43,245 nucleotides of DNA from Intrasporangium calvum (lineage in GTDB: Bacteria > Actinomycetota > Actinomycetes > Actinomycetales > Dermatophilaceae): positions 1 through 43,245 of the forward strand of contig NZ_JAPFQL010000013.1 in assembly GCF_028446585.1 (NCBI RefSeq), written 5' to 3'. The translations under genes were made by a program, and so were the position numbers. The notes below the pieces were generated by a model. That model worked only from the letters and a program-made list of their open reading frames with translations. It was not told the DNA's origin and ran no database searches. Shown piece after piece: positions 23,610 through 30,875 of the stretch; the stretch's first letter is position 1, and every line of letters begins with the position of its first letter.

Positions 23610-24368
23610 CTAGAAGGCGCCGCCGAGCGTGACCCCGCCGTCAATCGTGAGCGTCTGGCCGGTGATCCAGGCCGCGTCGGCGCTGAGCAGGAAGCTCACC
23701 GCCCCGGCGACGTCCTCGGGCGTGCCGAGTCGCTTCATCGGGTAGGCGCGGCTCACCTTCTCCTCGCGACCCTCATAGAGGGCCTCCGCGAACCGGGTCT
23801 TCACCACGGCCGGCGCGACCGCGTTGACCCGGGTGTCGGGGCCCAGCTGGTAGCCCAGCTCCGTCGTCAGGTGGATGAGCGCAGCCTTGGAGACGCCGTA
23901 CCAGCCGATGACCCCCGACGCGCCCTGCCCCGCAATGGAGGCGAGGTTGACGACCGCGCCCGGGTGCGCGGCGTCACCGAGACCGGCGGCGACCGCCTTC
24001 TTGATCCACGAGAAGGCAGCGACGACGTTGACGTCGAGGATCTTGCGGGCCACGTCGACGTCCGCGTCGAGCATCGGCCCGTAGACCGGGTTGATGCCCG
24101 TGTTGTTGACGAGGTAGTGCAGCCCACCGAAGGTCGACCGGGCCGCGGCGATGACCTCGTCCTGATGCGCCTCGTCAGCGGCGTTGCCGGCGATGCCGAG
24201 AGCATGGTCGGGGCCGCCCAGGGACTGCACCGCCTCCGCGAGCGCCTCCGGCTTGCGGGCCGTGATGACGACCCTGGCGCCCTCCGCGACGAGACGCTCG
24301 GCGATGCCGAGCCCGATGCCGCGACTCGCCCCGGTGACGATGGCGACCGCGCCGTCGTGCACGCCCAT
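23610..24368 (-). CDS. Short-chain dehydrogenase/reductase (SDR), 3-oxoacyl reductase-like
   Basis: This 252-residue classical SDR has the NAD(P)-binding TGASRGIG near residue 13, NNTG in the fourth strand, a catalytic Ser in NLASIAGQG, the WYGVSKAAL Tyr-Lys pair, and NAVAPAVVKT. The end ITGQTLTIDGGVTLGGAF is typical of FabG-like reductases. A basic residue after the second strand (TARKPE) suggests NADPH use. The ATG overlaps the acyl-CoA dehydrogenase stop by one base (TGATG), so the two are co-translated, which suggests a role in acyl-CoA or hydroxyacyl metabolism. The operon is probably controlled by the divergent TetR gene. The exact substrate cannot be told from sequence. Confidence 0.9.
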   Translation of the reverse strand: MGVHDGAVAIVTGASRGIGLGIAERLVAEGARVVITARKPEALAEAVQSLGGPDHALGIAGNAADEAHQDEVIAAARSTFGGLHYLVNNTGINPVYGPMLDADVDVARKILDVNVVAAFSWIKKAVAAGLGDAAHPGAVVNLASIAGQGASGVIGWYGVSKAALIHLTTELGYQLGPDTRVNAVAPAVVKTRFAEALYEGREEKVSRAYPMKRLGTPEDVAGAVSFLLSADAAWITGQTLTIDGGVTLGGAF

Positions 24369-25513
24369 CAGAAGCCGAGGTCCCGGCCGATGAGCTCCTT
24401 CATGATCTCGTTGGAGCCGGCCCAGATCTTCGTCACGCGGGCGTCACGCCAGGCCCGCGCCACGCGGTACTCGTTCATGAAGCCGTAGCCGCCGTGCAGC
24501 TGGACACAGGAGTCGAGGACGTCGTTCTGGACCTGCGAGCTCCACCACTTCGCCTTGGCCGCGTCGATCGCGGTCAGCTCGCCCTTGGAGTGCGCGATGA
24601 CGCAGTCGTCGATGTAGGCCTCGGCGACCTCGATCTGCGTCACGAGCTCGGCGAGCAGGAACTTGTTGTGCTGGAAGGCCCCGATGGACTGGCCGAAGGC
24701 CTTGCGGTCCTTCGCGTACTGGATCGTCTCCTCGAGGATCGCCTTGGCATGAGCGACGTTGGCGATGCCCGAGCCGATCCGCTCCTGCGGCAGGCGCTGC
24801 ATCATCGCGATGAAGCCCATCCCCTCGGCGCCGAGGCGGTTCTCGTCGGGGACCCGGACGTTGTCGAAGAAGAGCTCGGCCGTGTCCGACTCGTCCATCC
24901 CGACCTTGTCGAGCTTGCGGCCGTTGACGAAGCCGTCCATGCCGCGCTCGACCATGAAGAGGGTGATGCCCTTGGCGCCCTTGGAGAGGTCGGTGCGCGC
25001 GGCGACGATGACGAGGTCGGCCTGGTAGCCGTTGGTGATGAAGGTCTTGGACCCGTTGAGGATCCAGTGGTCACCCTCACGAACCGCGGTCGTCTTGAGG
25101 GCGGCGAGGTCGGAGCCGCCCGACGGCTCGGTCATGCCGATGCCGATGATGAGGTCGCCGCTCGCGATGCCGGGGAGCCAGCGCTGCTTCTGCTCCTCCG
25201 TCCCGAGGTCGACGATGTAGGGCGGGCAGACGTCCGCGTGGATGCCGAAGCACGAGCTGGTCGCCATGTTGAAGTGGGCCCACTCCTCGGCGACGACGGC
25301 GTTGAAGCGGTAGTCGTCGACGCCGGCGCCGCCGTACTCCTCGGGGATGTCGAAGCCGAAGAAGCCCTGCTTGCCGGCCTCCTGCCAGATGTCGCGGGGG
25401 ATGACCTTGTCGCGGATCATCTCCTCTGCCCGGGGTCGCATGACCCGGTCGATGAACTCGCGAGCCGAGGCGCGCAGTGCCTCGTGGTCGTCGTCGTAGA
25501 TGTTGCGCGGCAT
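24368..25513 (-). CDS. Acyl-CoA dehydrogenase
   Basis: This 381-residue flavoprotein oxidises acyl-CoA to trans-2-enoyl-CoA with electrons passed to ETF. The three ACAD domains are complete. GMTEPSGGSDLAALKTTA and WILNGSKTFITNG form the FAD/substrate-binding middle part, QERIGSGIANVAHAKAILEETIQYAKDRKAFG follows, and QLHGGYGFMNEYRVARAWRDARVTKIWAGSNEIMKELI carries the catalytic glutamate E369 (GSNEIM). This resembles the long-chain group. The ATG at 25513 has GGGAGG 6 nt upstream; an upstream in-frame start at 25537 is less likely. It shares its control region with a divergent TetR regulator and is followed at once by the SDR gene. Confidence 0.94.
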   Translation of the reverse strand: MPRNIYDDDHEALRASAREFIDRVMRPRAEEMIRDKVIPRDIWQEAGKQGFFGFDIPEEYGGAGVDDYRFNAVVAEEWAHFNMATSSCFGIHADVCPPYIVDLGTEEQKQRWLPGIASGDLIIGIGMTEPSGGSDLAALKTTAVREGDHWILNGSKTFITNGYQADLVIVAARTDLSKGAKGITLFMVERGMDGFVNGRKLDKVGMDESDTAELFFDNVRVPDENRLGAEGMGFIAMMQRLPQERIGSGIANVAHAKAILEETIQYAKDRKAFGQSIGAFQHNKFLLAELVTQIEVAEAYIDDCVIAHSKGELTAIDAAKAKWWSSQVQNDVLDSCVQLHGGYGFMNEYRVARAWRDARVTKIWAGSNEIMKELIGRDLGF

Positions 25514-25542
25514 GCGGGGCCTCCCAGGCTGACTCACGGGTA

Positions 25543-25560
25543 ACTAAGCGCTTGCTTAGT
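25543..25560. promoter_or_regulatory. TetR-type operator between acyl-CoA dehydrogenase and its regulator
   Basis: ACTAAGC (25543-25549) and GCTTAGT (25554-25560) are perfect 7-bp arms around a 4-nt centre. The site overlaps the proposed -35 of the TetR gene and lies 30 nt upstream of the dehydrogenase ATG, so one repressor could control both directions. The sequence resembles operators of acyl-CoA-responsive TetR proteins such as KstR2 as I recall them. Confidence 0.85.
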
Positions 25561-25581
25561 GTTGCCCTTCTCGGGCATGCT
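25552..25581 (+). promoter_or_regulatory. Candidate promoter of the TetR gene
   Basis: TTGCTT (25552-25557) and CATGCT (25576-25581) are 18 nt apart. The -10 ends 6 nt before the GTG at 25588, giving a leaderless message. The -35 lies inside the operator, consistent with autorepression. Confidence 0.45.
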
Positions 25582-25587
25582 GTCAAC

Positions 25588-26205
25588 GTGCTGCCCCCGA
25601 CCCCACCGCGCTATCCCGCCCGGGACGCGACCACCGTCGACCGGTTGATGCGCGCCGCCGCCCAGGCCTTCGCGGAGAAGGGCTTCCACGCGACGACGAC
25701 CCGGGACATCGCGTCCGGGGCCGGCCTCTCGCCGGCCGGGGTCTACGTGCACTTCGGGTCCAAGGAGGAGCTGCTCTTCAACCTCAGCCGGAGCGGGCAC
25801 CAGTCGGCGCTGCAGATGCTGCGGGCAGCGGTGGAGGGACTCGAGGCACCGACGGAACGGCTCGCCGCGGCGATGCAGCAGTTCTCCGCCTGGCATGCCG
25901 AGCAGCACCAGCTGGCCAAGGTCGTCCAGTACGAGCACCAGCACCTGACGCCCGAGCACCGGGCTGAGGTCCTGGGACTGCGCAAGGACATCGACGCGCT
26001 CGTCCGGCAGGTCCTCGAGTCCGGTGTGGCGGAGGGTGCGTTCGACGTGGAGGACATCGGCGACACCGCGTTGGCCCTGCTGTCGATGGCCGTCGACGTC
26101 GCCCGGTGGTACTCCCCCACCATCAAGCGGACCCCTCGGCAGATCGGCGCCACCAACGCGGCCCTGGCGCTCCGTCTGGTCGGCGCCCGACCAACCCCCG
26201 CGTGA
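25588..26205 (+). CDS. TetR/AcrR-family transcriptional regulator
   Basis: This 205-residue regulator has an N-terminal helix-turn-helix (about residues 15-60: AAAQAFAEKGFHATTTRDIASGAGLSPAGVYVHFGSKEELL) and a helical ligand-binding C-terminal domain containing LAKVVQYEHQHLTPEHR. Divergence from the acyl-CoA dehydrogenase and the shared palindrome indicate that it represses that operon and itself, probably released by an acyl-CoA. The GTG at 25588 is chosen because the HTH follows at the usual distance. It overlaps the next gene in GTGA. Confidence 0.92.
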   Translation: MLPPTPPRYPARDATTVDRLMRAAAQAFAEKGFHATTTRDIASGAGLSPAGVYVHFGSKEELLFNLSRSGHQSALQMLRAAVEGLEAPTERLAAAMQQFSAWHAEQHQLAKVVQYEHQHLTPEHRAEVLGLRKDIDALVRQVLESGVAEGAFDVEDIGDTALALLSMAVDVARWYSPTIKRTPRQIGATNAALALRLVGARPTPA

Positions 26206-26741
26206 GGTCCGGCCACACCGTCCTGCAGGTCCCGGTGCCGGCGCTGGAGCCCTTCGTCGTCGAGCGCCACCGGCACTACGACCTCGACTTCGTCTCGAGC
26301 GACCCCCGCTTCGTGCACGCCCACATCACGGCGCTCGGCCCCTTCCTGCCGCCCGAGCTCCTCGACGCGAGTGCCCTACGACAGATCAGCGACATCGCCT
26401 CTGCCGCCGGGCCCTTCACCTTCCGGCTCGCCGAGCTGGACACCTTCCCCAACGGGATCATCCATCTGGTCCCCGAGCCGGCGGATCCCTTCCGAGCGCT
26501 CACGGCGGCCCTGGTCGCAGCCTTCCCACAGACCCCGCCGTATGCCGCTGAGTTTCCTTCCGTCGCACCGCACCTGACGCTCGACGCCGTCTCAGACGTC
26601 GTGAGCGTCGAGTCCACGCGTGAGCTGCTCGGCGACATCGTCCCGGTCACCTGCCGCGCCGAGCGACTGGACCTCGCCTGGTGGGGCAACAGCACGTGCC
26701 GCGTGCTCGATTCATGGCCGCTGGGCATGGCCGCTGGGTGA
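26202..26741 (+). CDS. 2H phosphoesterase / 2'-5' RNA ligase-like protein
   Basis: This 179-residue protein has the two His-x-Thr motifs that define the 2H phosphoesterase fold: H41-I-T43 in VHAHITALGPF and H124-L-T126 in APHLTLDAV. Family members cut or join 2',5'- or cyclic phosphodiester bonds in RNA or nucleotides. The GTG start overlaps the TetR stop by 4 nt, so the two genes are translated together, though no functional link is known. The spacing of the two motifs (about 80 residues) is normal. Motif copy 8 lies inside the gene (residues P113 to F118). The substrate is unknown. Confidence 0.85.
   Translation: MRSGHTVLQVPVPALEPFVVERHRHYDLDFVSSDPRFVHAHITALGPFLPPELLDASALRQISDIASAAGPFTFRLAELDTFPNGIIHLVPEPADPFRALTAALVAAFPQTPPYAAEFPSVAPHLTLDAVSDVVSVESTRELLGDIVPVTCRAERLDLAWWGNSTCRVLDSWPLGMAAG
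26539..26553 (+). repeat. Dispersed motif copy 8 (inside the 2H phosphoesterase gene)
   Basis: CGTATGCCGCTGAGT differs from the consensus in the last base. It is followed by TTCC, similar to copies 2 and 3. It is read in a different frame from the copy in treY. Confidence 0.75.
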
Positions 26742-26771
26742 CGAGCCCGTCCACCGATCACGCCCAAGACG

Positions 26772-27470
26772 TCAGGGCGCGGTCGATGAGGTTGCCGCCT
26801 CGGTGGGGACGCCACGGTCGGGAGTCGAGGGGTGGGCCAGCCGGACCGTCACCCTGGGGAGGAAGAACTGGACGAGCGGGCCGATCGCCAGCGCATAGAG
26901 CACCGTCCCCAGCCCCACCGCGCCGCCGAGGAGCCAACCCACGGCGAGCACCGTCAGCTCGAGGGCGGTGCGGACGAGGCGCAGGCTGATCCCGGTGCGC
27001 CGAGCCAGGCCGGTCATGAGTCCGTCGCGCGGCCCCGGGCCGAGCTGGCTGCCGATGTAGAGACCGCCGGCCAGTCCGTTGAGCACGACGCCACTGACGA
27101 GAAGGGCCAGCTGGGCTCCCAGGTCGGGCGGGGTGGCGATGACCGCGAGCCCGGCGTCAGCCGCGAGGCCGATGACGACGACGTTGGCCACGGTTCCCAA
27201 CCCCGGCCACTGCCGCAGCGGGATCCAGAGGAGGAGAACGAGCGCGCCGACCACGATGGTGACCTGGCCGAACGTCAGCGGCACCCGAAGCGCGAGGCCG
27301 GCGTGGAAGACGTCCCACGGGTCGAGACCGAGCGTGGCCCGCAGCAGCATCGCCATGGAGAGTCCATAGAGCGTGAGTCCGAAGAGCAGCTGCGCGACGC
27401 GTCGCGGGAGCCGCCCGGCCCGCAGCTGGTCACGGGTCGAGAGGTCGAGCAGGGGCACGGAACGGCGCAT
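26772..27470 (-). CDS. YczE/YitT-family integral membrane protein
   Basis: This 232-residue protein has about five to six hydrophobic helices (about 26-48, 56-78, 82-104, 115-137, 158-190). It carries family features GLSMAMLLRATLGLDPWDVFHAGLA and LGPGPRDGLMTGLARRTG. The family is of unknown transport or signalling role. It is divergent from a MocR-type regulator, and a MocR subgroup linked to yczE genes is described in the literature (YczR/YczE), so regulation by the neighbour is likely. The ATG at 27470 has no strong ribosome site; the frame is open further upstream to 27563, but that overlaps the MocR promoter. The C-terminus is short and polar. Confidence 0.85.
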   Translation of the reverse strand: MRRSVPLLDLSTRDQLRAGRLPRRVAQLLFGLTLYGLSMAMLLRATLGLDPWDVFHAGLALRVPLTFGQVTIVVGALVLLLWIPLRQWPGLGTVANVVVIGLAADAGLAVIATPPDLGAQLALLVSGVVLNGLAGGLYIGSQLGPGPRDGLMTGLARRTGISLRLVRTALELTVLAVGWLLGGAVGLGTVLYALAIGPLVQFFLPRVTVRLAHPSTPDRGVPTEAATSSTAP

Positions 27471-27487
27471 GACCCGACTCTCAGCCA

Positions 27488-27527
27488 AATTGGACTCTCT
27501 TTCCAGATCCAGTTGCGACAGACTGGA
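27488..27527. promoter_or_regulatory. MocR-YczE divergent control region with direct and inverted half-sites
   Basis: TCCAGT (27508-27513) and ACTGGA (27522-27527) are a perfect inverted pair. ATTGGACT (27489-27496) and ACTGGACC (27522-27529) are direct half-sites 33 nt apart. Spaced direct repeats are typical of MocR operators. The -10-like CAGACT (27519-27524) lies 7 nt before the MocR ATG. Confidence 0.5.
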
Positions 27528-27531
27528 CCGC

Positions 27532-28965
27532 ATGCGCACCGTCTCCGCCCGCACCGTCGCCACCCTCCTCGGGCCGGAGCCGCTCGGGCGACCGGCCTAC
27601 CGGAGCCTCGCGGCGGCCCTTCGTCGGCTCATCGCCGACGGGCGCATCCTCGTGGACACCCGTCTCCCGAGCGAGCGCGCGTTGATGTCGCAGCTGGGCC
27701 TGAGCCGCACCACGGTGGGCGGGGCGCTCGACCTGCTCCGCGACGAGGGCTTCATCGTGACCCGACGCGGCTCGGGCAGCGTCACCGCGTTGCCCGAGGG
27801 CGGCTCCGGGCTCGCCCTCTCGGGTGCGGGCGTCCTGCCCACCGACCTGCCGGAGGACGTCATCGACCTGACCTACGCGGCCCTGCCGGCTGCCGCGGGT
27901 CTGACGGCGGCGTACGAGCGAGCGCTGCACCACCTGCCCCGTCACCTCGCCACCTCCGGCTACCACCCCAGGGGACTCCCGGAGCTCCGTGAGGCGCTCG
28001 CCGGCTGGTATGCCACCCGGGGCCTGCCCACCGACCCGGGCGACATCGTGGTCACCGGTGGCGCCCATGCCGCGTTGTCCGCAGTGCTGCGTGCCCTCCT
28101 CGACCCGGGAGACCGGGTGCTGCTCGAGACGCCGACCTATCCCAACGCCATCGTGGGCGTGCGGCGCTCGAGCCTGCGCCCGATCGCCCTGCCGATCGAC
28201 CCGTTGGGCTGGGAGCCCGAGCAGCTCGAGCTCGCCATCCGCCAGGGCGGCGCGCGACTGGCCTACTTGGTGCCCGACTTCCAGAACCCCACGGGCCGGC
28301 TGATGACCGGCGACGAACGCCGGGCAGTGTCCGGGGTGCTCCGCAGGACCAGGACCGTCCCGGTCATCGACGAGACGTTCGTCGAGCTCGGGCTCGACGC
28401 CACTCCCCCGGCACCGTTCGCCGCCAGCTCCCCCGACGCGATCACGCTCGGCAGTTCCGGGAAGGCCTGGTGGGGTGGCCTACGCGTGGGGTGGGTGCGC
28501 GCACCCCATGCCGTGGCCGGCCGGATCCTCGAAGCCCGGCACAGCCTGGACCTCGGCACCGCCGTGCTCGAGCAGCTTGTCCTCGTCGAGCTCCTGCGGG
28601 CCGGGCCGTCCCTCCTGGACGAGCGACGAGACGAGGCGCGACGCCGGAGGGACGCCATGGTGACGGCCCTCCGAACCCACGTCCCTGACTGGCGGTTCGG
28701 CGTGCCACCCGGCGGCCTCAACCTCTGGTGCGAGCTGCCGGTCGACCCCGGCGACGGACTGGTCCGCGCCGCTGAGGCGAGCGGGCTGCGCCTCGCTCGA
28801 GGCGCGCAGTTCGCGTCGCACGGGGGCATGGACCGGTTCGTCCGCATCCCGTTCAGCGTCCCGGCAGACGAGGCCGACGAGGTCGGTCGACGACTCGCCT
28901 CGGCCTGGGCGGGCGCGTTCGCCAGCCGGTCCGAGCGGGAGCTGTCGCAGCCACTCATCGCCTGA
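27532..28965 (+). CDS. MocR/GabR-type transcriptional regulator (GntR HTH fused to aminotransferase fold)
   Basis: This 477-residue protein has an N-terminal GntR winged helix (about 20-85: YRSLAAALRRLIADGRILVDTRLPSERALMSQLGLSRTTV, then LRDEGFIVTRRGSGSVT). A linker follows, and from about residue 120 a fold-type-I aminotransferase domain with YHPRGLPELREALAGWYATRG, ETPTYPNAI, DFQNPTGRLM, and the PLP lysine K311 in SSGKAWWGGLRVGW. Such proteins use PLP as an effector rather than for catalysis. It is divergent from yczE, the likely target. The ATG is 7 nt after a CAGACT element and lacks a ribosome site, so it is probably leaderless. The 122 nt that follow the stop hold no gene. Confidence 0.92.
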   Translation: MRTVSARTVATLLGPEPLGRPAYRSLAAALRRLIADGRILVDTRLPSERALMSQLGLSRTTVGGALDLLRDEGFIVTRRGSGSVTALPEGGSGLALSGAGVLPTDLPEDVIDLTYAALPAAAGLTAAYERALHHLPRHLATSGYHPRGLPELREALAGWYATRGLPTDPGDIVVTGGAHAALSAVLRALLDPGDRVLLETPTYPNAIVGVRRSSLRPIALPIDPLGWEPEQLELAIRQGGARLAYLVPDFQNPTGRLMTGDERRAVSGVLRRTRTVPVIDETFVELGLDATPPAPFAASSPDAITLGSSGKAWWGGLRVGWVRAPHAVAGRILEARHSLDLGTAVLEQLVLVELLRAGPSLLDERRDEARRRRDAMVTALRTHVPDWRFGVPPGGLNLWCELPVDPGDGLVRAAEASGLRLARGAQFASHGGMDRFVRIPFSVPADEADEVGRRLASAWAGAFASRSERELSQPLIA

Positions 28966-29087
28966 GGCCGGCTTGGTCAAAACCGGTCCCGCGTCGCGTG
29001 AGCGGGCGTACCGTCGGCGGAGAGGCGTGGTGATCTGGGCCACACACGCCCGCCCGACCCCGTCACCTCCACACCGCAGGAGTCGAC

Positions 29088-30875
29088 ATGAAGCGACCCC
29101 TTCTCCTGGCCGTCGACGCCGACCCGGGGAGCCTGGCCAGGATCGAGCACGAGCTGACCCGGCGGTTCGGCAGCGACTACCTCGTCCGCGGTGAGTCGAG
29201 CGGCGCCGCCGCCCAGGCCACGCTGGAGCAGGCCGCCACCCGAGGCGAGCCGGTCGCCCTCGTGCTCGCCGACCCGTGGCTCGACGACGTGCCCGGCACC
29301 GAGCTGCTGGCCGAGGTGCGCCTCCTCCACCCGGAGGCGGGCCGCGCCTTCCTCGTCCCCTGGGGTGCCTGGGCGCACCGCCAGACAGCGGAGGCGATCC
29401 TCCGGGCGATGTCCCGGGGCGAGATCAACTACTACGTCCTCAAGCCCTGGACCACCCCGGACGAGCTGTTTCTCCGGACGGTCTCGGAGTTCGTCCAGGC
29501 CTGGACGCGGACCGTGGTCGACGGCCGCCGCGAGGTCGTCGTCATCGGCGCCGCGCGGGACGGGCGAGGACACGAGGTACGAAGCCTGTTGAGCCGCAAT
29601 GGGATTCCCCACGCCTACCTCGACCGCGGCACCGCCGAGGCCGTTCGCGTACTGCACGCCGTCGACGGTCCGGCCCCGGACGGGGCCAGCGGGCCACTCG
29701 TCGTGTGGCTCGCGGCACTGGGTGGCCAGGTCCTCGTCGATCCCACCGACACCGAGGTCCTCACGGCATGGGGCATCCGGACCTCCCTGGAGCCGGAGGA
29801 CCGCGACGTCGACCTGCTCGTCATCGGTGCCGGACCAGCCGGCCTCGCGGCCTCCGTCTACGGGTCGTCGGAGGGTCTCAAGGTCCTCTGCCTGGAGGAG
29901 CACGCCCTGGGCGGACAGGCGGGCACCAGCTCGCTGATCCGCAACTACCTCGGCTTCTCCCGCGGCCTGAGCGGAGCCGATCTGGCCCAGCGGGGCTTCC
30001 AGCAGGCCTGGGTGTTCGGGGCGCGCTTCGTCCTGGGCCGGAAGGTGACCGGGCTCATGGCACACCACCCCGCCGGAAGCGGCTTCCGCGCTGAGATCGA
30101 GGGTGCCGGCTGGGTCGACGCGAAGGCCGTGGTCCTCGCCTCCGGAGTCGCCTACCGCCGGCTCGGCGTCCCGGCGCTGGAGGCCTTGACCGGCTCGGGC
30201 GTCTACTACGGCGCGAACGTGTCCGAGGCGCACGGACTCGCGGGGTCCCATGTCGTCATCGTCGGGGGTGGCAACTCGGCGGGTCAGGCGGCCCTGCACC
30301 TGCAGCGGTACGCCGCCGACGTCACCATCGTGATCCGGACACCGGACCTGTCCGAGACCATGTCGCAGTACCTGATCGACGAGATCGGAGCGAGCCCCCG
30401 CATCACCGTGGTCCCGAACGCCGAGGTCGTGGGCGGCGAGGGCGACGGCTGGCTCAGCCAGGTCGTGGTGGCCGATCGCGACAGCGGCAAGCAGACGACG
30501 CTGGACGCGGACGGCCTCTTCGTCATGATCGGGGCAGCGCCCCACACGCAGTGGCTGCCGGAGCCGGTGCTGCGCGACAAGTGGGGGTTCGTCGTCACGG
30601 GCGCCGACGTGGCCGAGGCAGGACCACCGGCCGCCACCTGGCCCCTCCCGCGACCACCATTGCCGCACGAGACGTCCGTACCAGGCCTCTTCGCCGTGGG
30701 CGACGTCCGGAGCGGCTCGGTGAAACGGGTCGCATCAGCAGTCGGCGAGGGATCGGTCGTCGTCTCCGAGGTGCACCGTTACCTCTCGCTGTCCCCCGCT
30801 CCCAGCCCCGGTCCGGCTCCCGCACCGACCCCCGCCCCAGGTCCCGGCCCGGCCCGGAGCCGGTCCGATGGCTGA
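29088..30875 (+). CDS. Receiver / glutaredoxin-like / thioredoxin-reductase-like fusion flavoprotein without a CxxC
   Basis: This 595-residue fusion has a CheY-like receiver (about 1-140: acidic D10/D12, candidate phospho-acceptor D62 in LADPWLDD, conserved K119 in YVLKPW; the usual Thr/Ser is lost in LVPWGAW). A thioredoxin/glutaredoxin-like segment without cysteine follows (148-235, VVVIGAARDGRGHEVRSLL). Then comes a thioredoxin-reductase-like FAD/NAD(P) unit: FAD motif GAGPAG at 247-252, GGQAG, NAD(P) motif GGGNSA at 393-398, and GLFAVGDVR near 545. The CATC active site of TrxR is replaced by YGAN at 374-377. C268 is the only cysteine in the protein, so dithiol chemistry is excluded. The C-terminus is Pro/Ala-rich. 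It overlaps the cyclase gene by 8 nt. It is probably an NAD(P)H-linked flavin sensor or reductase with an unknown acceptor. Confidence 0.9.
   Translation: MKRPLLLAVDADPGSLARIEHELTRRFGSDYLVRGESSGAAAQATLEQAATRGEPVALVLADPWLDDVPGTELLAEVRLLHPEAGRAFLVPWGAWAHRQTAEAILRAMSRGEINYYVLKPWTTPDELFLRTVSEFVQAWTRTVVDGRREVVVIGAARDGRGHEVRSLLSRNGIPHAYLDRGTAEAVRVLHAVDGPAPDGASGPLVVWLAALGGQVLVDPTDTEVLTAWGIRTSLEPEDRDVDLLVIGAGPAGLAASVYGSSEGLKVLCLEEHALGGQAGTSSLIRNYLGFSRGLSGADLAQRGFQQAWVFGARFVLGRKVTGLMAHHPAGSGFRAEIEGAGWVDAKAVVLASGVAYRRLGVPALEALTGSGVYYGANVSEAHGLAGSHVVIVGGGNSAGQAALHLQRYAADVTIVIRTPDLSETMSQYLIDEIGASPRITVVPNAEVVGGEGDGWLSQVVVADRDSGKQTTLDADGLFVMIGAAPHTQWLPEPVLRDKWGFVVTGADVAEAGPPAATWPLPRPPLPHETSVPGLFAVGDVRSGSVKRVASAVGEGSVVVSEVHRYLSLSPAPSPGPAPAPTPAPGPGPARSRSDG

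Noticed and set aside
28977-30668. Long minus-strand frame opposite the receiver/TrxR-like gene
   Set aside because: Shadow frame without motifs or ribosome site.
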